From the NCBI GenBank assembly GCA_036023115.1, contig JAYKKT010000087.1:11668501-11732500 (forward strand): a stretch of DNA of 64,000 nt. The letters run 5' to 3'. This stretch comes from Brasenia schreberi (taxonomy: Eukaryota > Streptophyta > Magnoliopsida > Nymphaeales > Cabombaceae). The notes beneath the pieces are model-generated. The model had not been told where the DNA came from. It saw nothing but the letters and a program-made list of their open reading frames with translations, and ran no database searches. Every line of letters starts with the position of its first letter. Position 1 is the first letter of the stretch. A program made the position numbers and the translations under genes. Positions 24,501 to 36,899 of the stretch are shown here, one piece after another.

Positions 24501-25830
24501 TGTGCGTGAGAGAAGATTTTATATTTTGGGAATGATGGTACACGTGGTGGTTGAGATTGCAAAATATTTGCCTATTAAATACATCGTACGTTGGAGCGTC
24601 CACAGTATTTCACCAAGCACCAAAGTGTTTGATGGCAAATGTTACAAAGACAAACAGAGCCTGCACAAGTTATCGCACATCTTACCTTCTCTGTAACCTA
24701 TGTTGATTGCTGGAAGAACTGTTTTCAGAATCCTGTTTCGGATGGGATTGTTTTCAAAAATATTCAGAGAAACACATATTTAAACTTCAAAAGATTTGAA
24801 GTCATATAAAAGATAACTAAAAAGAAACAGATGATGATTCAAGTAGATTCAGCCTCCCATTGTGCTCGAAAGGAATATGGCCATGGAAGAGGAAGGAGTG
24901 AATCAATAACGGCGATCCATCATCAAGAAGAATGCATGATGAAATCCATAATTGACGCAAACAGGTGAGGGGGCCATGCTGTTTGCTCAACAAAGGACAA
25001 TCTAACACGGGGTCGTAGCAAAATAACACTTCGAAAGGGAGTTGATGCTAGCAGATACGAGATGATACCAAGCCTTTGTCTCTAGCTACCAACTTAAAAA
25101 TCATATTTGAAAACTGTTTCTTTTTTGTGATCGTGATAGCTGTATTTGCGTTATTCAGCCGCTTGGTAAAACCAGGATTGAGAAAAGATTGTCAATGGAA
25201 AGAGAGATAAATGAGTTAACTATCAAGATATTAGAAACAAATTCCAACTCCCCAAGAGTCTTAAGATCTCATTTGAAATCAAATGCACTATGTATGAAAT
25301 TCTCATTAGAATTCATGGTGAAGAAATTAACAGAGATTTAGATTGGTAGTTGGTCACCTAAATGAAACCATCCTTTGGAGCTTAGAAGACGAAATGATTG
25401 TTGGTAAGAACTGCAGGATTAGATGCATAAATACACAATATCCAACCATAAAACACATTTCCAAATCAAGAACAATCATAAACAAACATGTATAAATAAA
25501 CAATATGCAACAATCATAAACATGTCTAAATCAAGAACAATCATAGATCCAAAGAAAATCATATATAAACTGTACATAAAAAAAACACAAAGAAATAGAA
25601 TCATAGAACAACTTATTTGTACGGGTTGCCCTTGCGGAATTTCTTTAGAGAAAACAGGGCCTTGTTGTTTGGGTATGCATGAGTGGTAGCGCTTTTCTCT
25701 TAGGATAAAATGTATACATGATAAGAACACATACCTGACTCTACCTGACTCGTGCTGCCTTAGACTAAACCTCGGTCACCTAAGCCAAAGAGCAGTTGAA
25801 AAAATGCGAGCAAAGGGAGACATGCAGAAA

Positions 25831-25884
25831 GGGAGAGTGGAAGATGGGAAGAGAGAGGGAGAGTGGAAGATGGGAAGAGAGAGA
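25831..25884. repeat. Two-unit tandem repeat, 27 bp
   Basis: GGGAGAGTGGAAGATGGGAA plus GAGAGAG occurs twice in direct succession (25831-25857, 25858-25884), then runs into GA repeats. Confidence 0.85.
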
Positions 25885-26149
25885 GAGAGAGTGTGTCGCA
25901 AGTAACTGCACATTAGTGCTTCCCTTAAGCCCATTTTATAAAAAAAATAGTGGATCTCAGATCCTGAATCTTATCCAAACAAAACACATCTTGAATCTCG
26001 TAATCGTACATGTGTATGAATCTTTTGATCATTAGATCAAAACTTTTTTGTAAAAAATTAGACCGAAGATAATTCTCAAACCCAGACTCAGTCCTTACTT
26101 GACGCACGTGTGCTCATGTGTGGTCATTTATATCCTCCCTAAGCCCTTT

Positions 26150-26340
26150 CAACCAATGTTGTAAAAATCGTATTGTATGATTACAATACCATACGATTTT
26201 ATCGTATATCGTACGATAATACAATATGATATAGGCACACATATCGCAATAAGTGATTTATCATGTCATATCATACATTATCGTATGATACATAATCATA
26301 TTGTACCGTATCGTATGATATAGCCCTATCATATCAGTCA
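26150..26340 (+). repeat. ATCGTA/TACGAT-rich presumed hAT terminal region
   Basis: Begins CAATGTTGTAAAAATCGTAT, like a hAT terminal inverted repeat, and holds about ten ATCGTAT/ATACGAT motifs, including palindromic ATCGTACGAT. Repeated short subterminal motifs of this kind bind hAT transposases. The hAT coding remnant starts about 220 bp further right in the same orientation, so this is probably the 5' end of that element. Confidence 0.5.
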
Positions 26341-26559
26341 ATACTACTTTTTTGGGTATAAAATTTGATAATCTGAAGTTATGAAAATTACTTTTGCTTC
26401 TTCATAAAATCCTTTTATCATTCTTGTTCTTGTTGATTTTATGATTTATTAACAAGATTTACAAGTTTTTCACCCAATTTTTGTCAAATCTATAGTACAT
26501 ATGCCACATTAACAAAAGACTCCTAGAGTTTAGTAAGGTATTACATTAATAATGACTTC

Positions 26560-28340
26560 GAAGGATCTAAGAAATTAGATTTGAAATATGCAGAATTTTT
26601 TTATGAAAATTGTCTCCATTTCAATGTTGCAAACTCATATTCTATTATGGATGGTGGTTGGAGAGATGGTGAGCGTAAGTCTTTGGTAAATTTCTTAGTC
26701 TATTTTTTCAATGGGACATTATTTTTGAAATTATATGACTTATTTTATATTAATAAAATTGTAGATAATTTACTTCCTATTTTTGAGAAAGTTGTTTGTA
26801 ATGAAGGTATTTCAAATGTTTTTCAATTCATTACTAATAATGTTGTAAATTTTATAGCAACTAGTAAGATGCTTAGGGTGAACCATTCATCCTTAGTATG
26901 AACTTCATGTATTGCACATTGTATAAACTTAATGCTAGAAGATTTGAGTGCAATGGATGAAATAAGAGGGACTGTTGATCCATGCAAAAATGTCACAATT
27001 TTATTTATAATCATTCTTCTTTATTATATTTTATGTGAATCCATTTATTTGGAAGAAAATTGATTTAAGTCTTCATTGACAAGATTTGCTATGAATGTCA
27101 TTACTGTGCAAAGTCTTGTCATACAGGAAAATGTATTAAAAAATATTTGCATATGATGAATGAGGCTATATTAGTTGGTCTAGAAAGAGTGAGGAGATTA
27201 CGATGGTAGATGTTGTTTTGAATGCTGATTTTTTAGAAAATTAAAACATTTTTTTTAGAATGATTGTACCTTTAGTTAAGGTAATTAAGATAGTGGACAA
27301 TAAAGATAGACCTATTACGTGTTATATATATGATGCTATGGATAAGGACAAATTGAAAATACAAGCAAACATTGATTACAAGCAGTTACTTTTTAAAATA
27401 TTTAAAAGATAATTAATGTATGGTAGAACCGCCAAATGCATCATGATTTGCATAAACTATATATTTTCTTAAACCTTTTATTCAATTTTCTCCCAACTTT
27501 GTAGATGACTAAGAAGTATGACTTTATAGAAGATTCATCTACTCGTTGTAATATTTATTTAGAGTTAAATAATTATATACAAAGTCTTAGAGATTTTGGA
27601 AGGCCAATTATAATCTAACTTCGCTCCCAAATACGATCAGGTATTATATATTTTTATTGTTATTCATTTAAGTTGTCAATTGATTGACTTTATGTGTTTC
27701 TAATTAATCATTATCGTGTTTTATTTCAGATGAATGATAGACTCATTTTGATGTAGATGCACCGAACTTGTCAAGGTTTGCTCAATATATATTGAGTCAA
27801 ATATGCAGTTTGAGTGAGTGTGAGAGAAATTAGAGTTTTTTTTAACACATTCACACGAAAAAGAGAAATAAACTAAAGCATACTCGATTACGTGATTTTG
27901 TATATATTGCATATAACATGAAGTTAAGACAAATATAATAAGTTTAAAAAATATGTATTATTACTTCCTAGTTCTTTCTTATTAATAATTATTGATGACT
28001 ATATTACATTTGATATTCTTTATAATTTGGATATTCTTTTTTTATAGACAAATGTAAGAAGGAAAAAGAAGGTGTCATATGACCCACTAAGGTACGAAAA
28101 TATTGATATTCTTGATGATTGGGTCAAAGAAGAGGAACCCCATCAATTTATAGGATTAAAACTGGAGGACACTCTAAGACGAAGCAGAACTTAGAGTTGG
28201 ATATGACGGTGAAGCTGAAGGTTTTAGATGAGCAGATCCAATTGCCGAGGAGGAAGAGGGCGGAGATAATGATGGTGGTGATGGTGATCCTAATTATATC
28301 AATTACAATGCTTTTGTTGATTATAATATATGTTATGGAT
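26560..28340 (+). pseudogene. hAT-superfamily transposase remnant
   Basis: Pieces of one transposase run in order along the plus strand, broken by stops and frameshifts. 26581-26901 keeps SIMDGGWRDGERKSLVNFLV and VFQFITNNVVNFIATSKMLR, the DUF659-like catalytic region of plant hAT proteins. Then come TSCIAHCINLMLEDL (about 26900-26945) and VKIVDNKDRPITCYIYDAMD-like coding (about 27285-27350). A dimerisation-domain segment HTKKRNKLKHTRLRDFVYIA lies at about 27850-27910. A tail YDPLRYENIDILDDWVKEEE lies at about 28075-28135, followed by the acidic and Gly-rich 3' end typical of these genes. The order matches a single decayed element of about 2 kb. It cannot produce an active transposase. The 3' end was not located. 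Confidence 0.8.
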
Positions 28341-29161
28341 GATTGTTTTAAATATAATTGTAACTTTGTAACATTCTGGTCTAGATGATTAACTTTGTTG
28401 TTCCTTAAAGGTATTTAGTATTCACGTTATGGATGATTGTTTATTATGAGATGTTATTTAACTTTGTTATGCTCAGTTTTAGAGTATTCTCTTCTCACAA
28501 TCTCTCTGAGTATTTTTATAGTCATAGTCATTTATTAGGAATTATATATTTCAAATCAAGTTTTTTTATTTGATTTTGTTTAATGTTGATTGTGTTGTAT
28601 ATATTTTGTTCATTAATTTTAATTTTTGCTTTTTTTGAATTTATTAATAGTTTTTTTTTATTTTTTATCACGAAATTAGAAAATTTGTACAGTATCGATG
28701 CCCAATGCGATACAGGTTTTTTTCAACTATATAAAAGAACACGTGGGTTTTTTTCATCTAATAATATAAGACCAAACTTTTGTCTCTCTGTCTTCACATG
28801 CACAGGTCCCTCGTTCACATGTGATTTTTTATACTTTACAACTTTCAAATAATCAAAGATGCATCAAATGAATATTTAAGAATACATAATAAGAACTAAA
28901 TGTAATTAATACATATAAATTTAATTAACTTAATCATTAATTAACATTAATTCCAACAACAATCAGTTTATGAACGAAGTTACTTGACAAGAAAACATCA
29001 CAAACAAAAACAAATTCAATATAACAGAACCGAGTTTTAGATGGATCCTTAGTACATACATAAATTTTTTTTATGGCACTTTGTCTATATTATACTCCCA
29101 CTCCCAAGAAGCAACGTCCAATCCAAACACAGTGGGAGACGTGTATAATATCCAATCTCTC

Positions 29162-29456
<295 letters not shown>

Positions 29457-29459
29457 ATG

Positions 29460-30790
29460 ATGTCATGAAATTTTCAGAGTTTTGGCTGTTAGGGATGGTG
29501 GTAAACAGAATATTATATTCAACTGGCAAGGTAAGGTCAGTGGCTTTTGTTGGCTAAACACCCACGCATATGATTTGTTGTTGAATGAAAATAAAGGCGT
29601 CAATATGACGGCTTCTGATTTATAAAATGATGGTCCTCATCACTTCCATTGACTCGATTGGAACTCAACAATTACGTCATCTTCAAACATAAAAGGAGAA
29701 TTAATACCAAACTCCGATCCACCAGCTTCCCATTAAGATATCCAAATTACAATTTAAAACTAAAGAACACAACTTTCTGATATCGTTTAGTGTATTTCTT
29801 TATAAGGATGAAGACATATTTCTTTTGTCATGCATGGTGGCTGCAAAATACCAAATGAGGTTGGGTCGCACTGTGCCGAGTGCTGCACAGATCATCGACT
29901 GCTCTTACACAATAGAAGGATAAGACAATGAAGATGATAATACAAAAAATTAAAGAAGCAAAACAAAGGATAAGACAATCTAATATTATAATTGTTATCG
30001 TCAAAAGTGCTGACTATAAATATGACTCACCTCTTCATATGGGCAGGCCTCTTCTTCTCACACGGTCCGCAGCATGAGAACACTCCATCCGATTTTTCGA
30101 TAATGAAGCGGCATCCGAATGATTGAAATCATATATCTTAAACTGGTTGCATGTTTAAGTCGGAAATGTTTAAGGGTTTTTATTCTGCGAAATGTCGAAT
30201 ACATGACCATTGAGAATGTCACCTTGTTTGACCCCAACAGTAATACAAGAGAAATGTTCCCCAAGATAAATAACATAACTATAACTATACTATCCTCATT
30301 TTTATACAGTTATAATCTATTTGTATTTTATTTGTACATCTATGTTTTTATTGGTGTTTGAAAGTAAAAAATCATGCTTCTAAGAACCACCATTATATAT
30401 ATAAGATCAAATATAGAGATCTCGTTAAATAATGAGTTAAATAAAGCCAAAAAGCTAGCTGGAAAACCTGTATCGTCCGTCGTTAGCTCGTAGGTATAAA
30501 AGCCGTATACCGCGTACGGCTTTCTTGTTTTTTAAAATTCTCATTTATTTACTGTTTTGTGCTTTTTACTCTCTTTTCCTTCACTCCAAACATTATTTAT
30601 TACGTTTATTCTTTTCATAAATGCGTCTGATTTTTACATATCGAAGAAGATATCGTGTCCGACAAATCCTGGAAAACGAATCGAGCTGATTGTAGTTTGA
30701 CTCGGTTCAGTTCATGTATATATGCATGAGATACACCATGCTAAGTTAGCTATTTGCACGAGTGTATCTTCCTCTTTTTCTTTCTTTTTT
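29460..30790. other. No gene recognised; small hairpin at 30499-30523
   Basis: AT-rich intergenic DNA. AAAGCCGTA (30499-30507) and TACGGCTTT (30515-30523) form a 9-bp stem with a 7-nt loop, preceded by a TATAAAA-like stretch at 30494. Its function is unknown. Confidence 0.35.
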
Positions 30791-30795
30791 TTTTA

Positions 30796-30890
30796 CAATG
30801 AGAGGCTGAGGCATATACATGCCACGGGTATCGAGCTCGTGGACTTCAACTTGTGAGTCGACCCCATGGTCAGGTGGAGCTATTGCTCTT
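30796..30890 (-). repeat. tRNA-like SINE fragment
   Basis: The reverse complement reads AATAGCTCCACCTGACC (A-box-like), then GACTCACAAGTTGAAGTCCACGAGCTCGATACCC (B-box region). It shares ACTCACAAGTTGAAG with copies at 48905, 58965 and 59060, defining one SINE-type family. A poly-T run at 30782-30794 would be the A-rich tail on the minus strand. Confidence 0.55.
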
Positions 30891-31850
30891 GTATGAAAAC
30901 TTGGGGAATATTGAGAAAATTAATTAAATGATCATAATGTAATGAAGTTCTAATTAGGTGTTTGTAATCTTTCCAATCCAAAAAAAGGGTGTATAACGAA
31001 CAAATGAGTTGACTGATCACATCTAAAATCAACATTTTAAATATATTTAAGGAGTTTCTCATGTTCAACTCACTTAAGTGAGTTGGCTTAAAAGGTTCTA
31101 ATAAGGCAAACATTAAAATGATTTTTTTTTCCTAAACCGCATGTTCGTAAAAGCAGACAAAAAATGTTTTATCAAATAATACAACCCGCTTCTTACTGGA
31201 TTATGAAACCTAAGTAAAGATTGTTAAACTGTCTTACTAGTCATAAGGTTCGAACTGGGGACATTTTTTAAGTCTTAAATTGTCGAACGAGCCATATGCG
31301 CGGTTAATGTGGCTGGTTTATCAGCTTTGTTTGGTTCATATGGCGTCTTAGCAATTCATAAGGTTTGGCCTGTCCTTGACTTGGCTCAGGACCAAGTCTG
31401 TCCGACGCACCGTGGTCGAACCCACTTCAGGTCAAAAACGTTATTTCGGAAAAGGATGTGACCCTTTCCCGTCCACAGAATCCTCCAACGTTTCTCTCGC
31501 TGTGGTCCCCACACCCATTGCATCGCTGCGCGAAAGATACGCCTCTCTGTCGGACCGTACGCCAAAACACAGTAAGTTTTGAATTGGTGACGTGGCAAGG
31601 TTTTGGTGGCTAGTTCCTGCCACGTAGGCACTCGGTCTGTCTTAAGCCACTCACATGTCGCCACCTGTCATAGCGGTTGTCTTCTGCGGTTCAGTTCCGT
31701 GTTCACAGAGACACGATGACACGTTCTTATCATGCTCTCTTCTACAGGGTGCCAACGTCTCTCTTCGATGGATGGAGTGATGATGTTAAGGGTTGCATCG
31801 TTATGCTTTTGTTTGATTTGATCTCACACTTGCTGCTTTCTATTAAGTGA

Positions 31851-31860
31851 TATATATAAA
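31851..31860 (+). promoter_or_regulatory. Likely TATA box of the APT gene
   Basis: TATATATAAA lies about 430 bp before the APT start codon, in a position to give a 5' leader of about 400 nt. The leader contains one very short upstream frame, ATG at 32069 with a stop at 32087-32089 (six codons). Upstream, 31380-31720 is relatively GC-rich and holds ACGTGGCA- and CCACGTAG-type motifs that could be regulatory. Confidence 0.5.
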
Positions 31861-32289
31861 GTAGGTGGGGGTGCAAGTGTTGTTACGTTGACAGACGCCA
31901 TTAAAATCTATTCGATCGAAAAGAAGAAAGACAGAATCGATTTATATTTCCGCATTTAATTATTATTCCAGAAACAGAACAGGAACAAATCTTTGCCCAG
32001 GAGGGGAAGGCTGTCTGAACAATCGCCAGAGAGAAAAGAGATCCATTTATTTTTGGTTATCCTTTTTTATGTGTTCTTTTGCTTTTTGAGGGTTTATCTG
32101 GTTTTGGGGAGGATCGCTGTCTGGGTTTTGGTCCCTCGGGTTTAACCAAGTTGCTGGATCCTTTTACTTCTCGAGACGATTCGCTCTCCCCCCTCGTGCA
32201 GAGAGCTTCATCTCTCCGTCCCTCTATATTTTTGTAGCTCATCCTGCTGTTTTTGTGAGTTGTGGGTGTTGTGTGTTTTCGTATCAAAG

Positions 32290-35200
32290 ATGAAGGAGGC
32301 GATAGAGGAAGAGAAGAAGAAGGTCGAGGATCCTAGAATCCAGGGCATCACATCTGCGATACGCGTAGTTCCCAATTTCCCGAAACCTGGTTCGTGTTCT
32401 ATACTTTTTCTTGTTTCTTTGTTTTAAACTCATAGCTTGCATCGGTTTTCTTATGGGTGTTGATGATTGATTTGGGCTTTGATGATGATGTTGGTGGTGA
32501 TCATGGCATGATAGGCATAATGTTTCAAGATATCACAACACTGCTTCTGCAACCAAAAGCTTTCAGGGACACAATCGACCTCTTTGTTGAGAGATACAAA
32601 GGCAAGAATATCTCCATAGTCGCGGGCAAGTACCTCTCTCCCTCTTTATGTGTTTCTTTCCCCGTTGACTTTAAGAAAAGAGCTCTTGCTTTTAGCGTTG
32701 TAAAGGAAGGAACGAGGTTCTGATTCATTCAAGGTGATTCCTTAGCCAGTGTTCTGACTTCATAGCTTTTCTCGACTTTGTGGTTCCTTCATTTTTGCTT
32801 TGGTTTCTTTGCCTTTTTGGTCGATAAATCTTTTGTGGAAGGGGAGGTTGGTGCGACAGATGGCTTTGTTGTGAACTCCCAGTTTGCATCGAGTCATGGT
32901 CAGTACGAGTCACCAGAGTCTCTTGCGGGAACCCCGCTTGACTCTGTGTGATTCTTCATATCTGATGCCATTAGCATGAGCTTCCTTTCTGCCTCTTTCT
33001 CCTACCTTTTCTTCTGGAAGTCCAAGACTCTTTTTTGAAGACAACTGGACTTTCGTTACATGCATATAATATAACATTTAATCTTCTAGCGGTTTGGTTA
33101 TTTTATGTGGGTCTTTGCGCCCATGCCAGTTGTTCTTGTTGCATAAATAGATTGCGGTGTTTGGAATCTTTGGATGAATATTTCTTAACTGTACCTACTT
33201 ACGATGAGTTTGAGTCTCATCTGTTCTAAGGAACCCTTTTGCTATTTTGTTGCTTAAGGGGTTGCATGCCTTGTATAGGTATTGAGGCCAGAGGATTTAT
33301 ATTTGGCCCTGCTATAGCTTTGGAGATTGGTGCCAAATTTGTACCACTAAGAAAACCAAGGAAATTACCTGGTATGATTTCGCTACTTCTGGTTCTGATT
33401 TTTGTTAGTGTAATACCGTGACTGTTGTTTCATTTCAATCGTTCATATTTTTATTTGTTAGTCTAGCGTGCTTTGGTTGAACAAGAGAACAGGGTTAGTA
33501 TTGTAAGCATGGTCATGGAGTTGGTCGCTACTTGCTTTGTCCGCCTCTCGAAGTATGTTCTCTGTTTGTATAGTTTGTTCCATCTTCTCTCTTGGTGGCA
33601 TTCTTTCACAACCCCCACACCTCGTTATCCTTCACAATCTTAGGGCTGGTTGCTTGTTATAGAAACATATATGAAAGTAGGGGTAGTTGCTTGTTTTTAT
33701 AAAATATATGTATATGAAACGTGTTTTAGTTCTGAAATGAAGGCACTTAGTTTTGGTTTCTGATAATATTATCAAGCTATTGTGTTGGTTGATGGTATTT
33801 GTATTCATTTCTTTCGATGGATATTTGTGTATCCTTTCCTGCGACTTGATTATCGTCTGATTTATCAACTTAGGGCTGGTTGCTTCCTCTGTGTTCATTC
33901 GTGATCTCCTGGTGTTGGTAATGTGTATACTTGCCTGATTGCATTCTTTTCTTTGTGTATTTTCAGGAGAAGTTATTTCTGAACAATATGTCTTAGAATA
34001 TGGGACAGATTGTCTTGAAATGCATGTAGGAGCGGTTAAACCTGGTGAAAGCGCCTTGGTGGTTGATGATTTGATTGCTACTGGAGGAACTCTATGTGCA
34101 GCTATGAAACTGCTTGGTATGTGCTATTATTTCTTTTTCTTTGGAATCAACATCATGAAGTTTTGTTCTTGATATGAACCTTGGATGTTTGTAGAACTCT
34201 TCACAGAGGTAGTTCTTATTTATCATGAGTATTATTTTATGTTTCTATTTTTCTATATTTATAGATATGAGCTGATTTTGTGCTAATTGATACATCTTTT
34301 CATGTTTTCTAATTCACAACTGTTCTTATGCTTCTTAACTCCAGTGTTTGAATATGTTTATGTCTCTTAAATCATGTTTTTAGTGTCACTTGTATGTTGT
34401 GGCTGCTCTATGTTTGGAAGATTATTTGCATGTCATCTCTTACATATCTCCTTGCTGTTCATGTTTTCTAATTCACAACTGTTCTTATGCTTTTTCACTC
34501 CAGTGTTCATTGTTTGAATATGCTTATGTCTCTTAAAATCATGTTTTAGTGTCACTTGTATGTTGTGGCTGCTCTATCCTTTGGAAGATTATTGGCGTGT
34601 CATCTCTTACATATCTCCTTGCTGTATCTTCATTAACATTTCAAGCCCAAATTTGTAAAGAAGTTTATATCTTGCAAATGACCAAAGCATAGGGTTTGCT
34701 AATGGCGGTCATATTATCCACATGTGCTGCTTATCACTGCTAATGTGATTGAAATTCATTACCTATTCCTAAAAGTGTTTTTCATGCATGGTTTCATAAT
34801 AAGATTTTGGTGGTATAATCTGATGCGGGGTAGTGTTGAAAGGATGCTTATTGTATTGGATGTGTGTGATGATTCTTTTCAATCGCATCAGTTCAATTTG
34901 ATGCTTTTGTTGCATCAATAGATGTTTTTGATGGTTTCTGATTGCTTCTCTGAAATTTAAACTGAACTGGTATGATTGTGGTTTTTTTTTAAGATTGTAC
35001 AAATGTTGCTTTAAGAATCTGCAGTGGATCATGTTTTTTTTATTCTTTAGATCATGTTTTTTTTATTCTTTACATATGTTTATTGTACTTCGTTCTTCAA
35101 CTTATTTAGTTCAGGGTCAAGATTGTTGTATATTTTCATTTTGGCTTCATTAAGGTCATTTCACCTTGTAAATTTAATGTTAATTCGAGCTGCTTGTGTT

Positions 35201-35831
35201 GCAGAGAGAGCAGGCGCTCAAGTGTTTGAATGTGCTTGTGTAATTGGGTTGCCCGAATTGAAGGCAAGTGGTTTTGCTTGTCCTGTCTTGTGACTTCTTA
35301 AGTTGTGTGTTATGGCTCCATTTTCACGTACTCATGGTGTGTGCCCATTCTTTACTCTTTACTTATTCAACTATTTCTTGGTTGACTTATATTATTATTT
35401 TTACGCACTGGAAACCGAGGTGTGTGAGCTTCTGCAACAGCCTTTACAATATACTTTGTGAAAGTTCCTTTTCTCTTTATCCTACTATGTTGTGCTGGAT
35501 TCTGAGTGCATGAATTTCACAAATCATATGACCAATTGATCATATATTATCACATGATATGAATATGATTCTCATGAATTATGTGTTTGAATAAACATTC
35601 TTTTGTAGAGGTAGGTAAGTTGGATCATTTAAAATTTCGATTTGATCCCCTGATCCTTGATTCTGGGAAGATGGGTGAGTGAGTTCTCAGGACTTGCTTG
35701 GTGCTCTCTTGGCTAGAGCTAGTTTGAACGTCAAGTTTTTAGATTTGATTAGTCTACCATCTGCTGTGCTCATGCAGGGACGGGGATGCTTGAATGGGAA
35801 ACCGCTATTTGTACTCATTGAATCAATTTGA
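32290..35831 (+). CDS. APT: Adenine phosphoribosyltransferase (six exons, complete)
   Basis: APT converts adenine and PRPP to AMP and pyrophosphate (purine salvage); plant APTs also convert cytokinin bases to nucleotides. The exons are 32290-32389, 32515-32625, 33279-33371, 33967-34116, 35205-35263 and 35778-35831, giving 188 residues, the usual size for short plant forms. Seen motifs: [19 protein letters not shown] (N-terminal helix and loop), [31 protein letters not shown], the flexible-loop region [13 protein letters not shown] (95-107) and the PRPP-binding motif [11 protein letters not shown] (133-143). The C-terminus reads [10 protein letters not shown]. No plastid transit peptide is visible, so it is probably cytosolic. 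Introns 1, 3 and 4 begin GT, while introns 2 and 5 begin GCAAGT: only these GC donors keep the frame. Intron 4 carries a tandem duplication. The paralogue number cannot be told from here. Confidence 0.95.
34300..34626 (+). repeat. Tandem duplication in APT intron 4
   Basis: Unit 34300-34458 and unit 34459-34626 both start TCATGTTTTCTAATTCACAAC and end CATATCTCCTTGCTGT. They share most of their length, with small indels (for example ATTCATTG-type extra bases near 34505). It lies inside the 1.1-kb intron 4. Confidence 0.9.
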
Positions 35832-36069
35832 GGGAGGGGGGATTGCACATTTTCCATTGTGGAGGAGCAGTTTATCTTTGGGGGCATTTTTTATTTGCTG
35901 TATTCCATTTCCGCAATTTTTCTTTCTCATCTTACAAACTCCAATCTGTAATTTGGAATCCTTGTTGATGATGTATCGAGCAGTGAATCATCATTTCTGA
36001 GGCCCCTCTTTATTTTTATCTGGTGGCTTTTGTCTAGAAAGGTGGCTTTAATGACACATTGTATTTATG

Positions 36070-36185
36070 TGATAGCTCACCTGACTGCTCACCTGACTAG
36101 GAGTTCCACAAGTTGAAGGTTGTGATTTCGATACTGGGTGGCACCGTGGTGGCCTGCATTTGGCTCCAGCCCCCTGAATTTACCA
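36070..36185 (+). repeat. tRNA-like SINE fragment at the start of the 289-bp tandem unit
   Basis: GATAGCTCACCTGACT (A-box-like) and CCACAAGTTGAAGGTTGTGATTTCGATACTGGG (B-box-like) match the SINE-type family at 30796 and 59060. Confidence 0.5.
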
Positions 36186-36676
36186 AAAATAAGACACATT
36201 TATGTGACAAGATAAATGACGGAATAGTTATACAAACCACATCCTCAACACATGTATGTGACACTTAGTTATACGAACAGCCCTAAACACTGGTATTTCT
36301 CATTAAACTCTTAACTATATTAAATGTTTTTAAATGAAGATAATGACGTAATAGTTTAATTTAGTCACGAGGAGGCTTTTACGTTATTGACTATCCACAA
36401 GTTGAAGGTTGTGATTTCGATACTGGGTGGCACCGTGTTGGCCTGCATTTGGCTCCAGCCCCCTGAATTTACCAGACACATTTATGTGACAAAGATAAAT
36501 GACGGAATAGTTATACAAACCACATCCTCAACACCTGTGACACTTACGTTATACAAACAGCCCTAAACACTGGTATTTCTCTCATTAAACTCTTAACTAT
36601 ATTAAATGTTTTTAAATGAAGATAATGACGTAATAGTTTAATTTAGTGACGAGGAGGCTTTTACGTTATTGACTAT
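36106..36676 (+). repeat. Tandem duplication, 289-bp unit
   Basis: Unit 1 (36106-36394) and unit 2 (36395-36676) both start CCACAAGTTGAAGGTTGTG and end GGCTTTTACGTTATTGACTAT. Differences are few, such as a 7-bp gap in unit 2 near 36472 and single bases, so the duplication is recent. It is 275 bp downstream of the APT stop codon. Confidence 0.92.
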
Positions 36677-36895
36677 GTCACGCGGAGGCTTTTAGGTTAT
36701 TGGCAAATTGTTACTTTGTAGTTTGTTCTATACGGCTTTCTTGAGGTAAACTAAACTATTTTATTTTTCTATGTCACGAGGAGGCTTTTACGTATTGTCT
36801 ATGTCACGAGGAGGCTCTTAGTTTATTGTTAAATTGTTACGTTGTAGTTTGTTCTATACGGCTTTCTTGAGGTTAACTAAACTTATTTTATTTGG
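36677..36895 (+). repeat. Nested tandem repeats with the TCACGAGGAGGCT motif
   Basis: Two longer units (from 36677 and from 36803) share TTGTAGTTTGTTCTATACGG and CTTTCTTGAGG. A short unit GTCACGAGGAGGCTTTTACG at 36773 lies between them. The same key phrase also ends both 289-bp units to the left (36365 and 36647). Confidence 0.85.
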
Positions 36896-36899
36896 AACA

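Noticed and set aside
28440..28760. Membrane protein frame (plus 28583-28852)
   Set aside because: Its hydrophobicity follows from a T-rich stretch beyond the hAT remnant; no homology is recognised.
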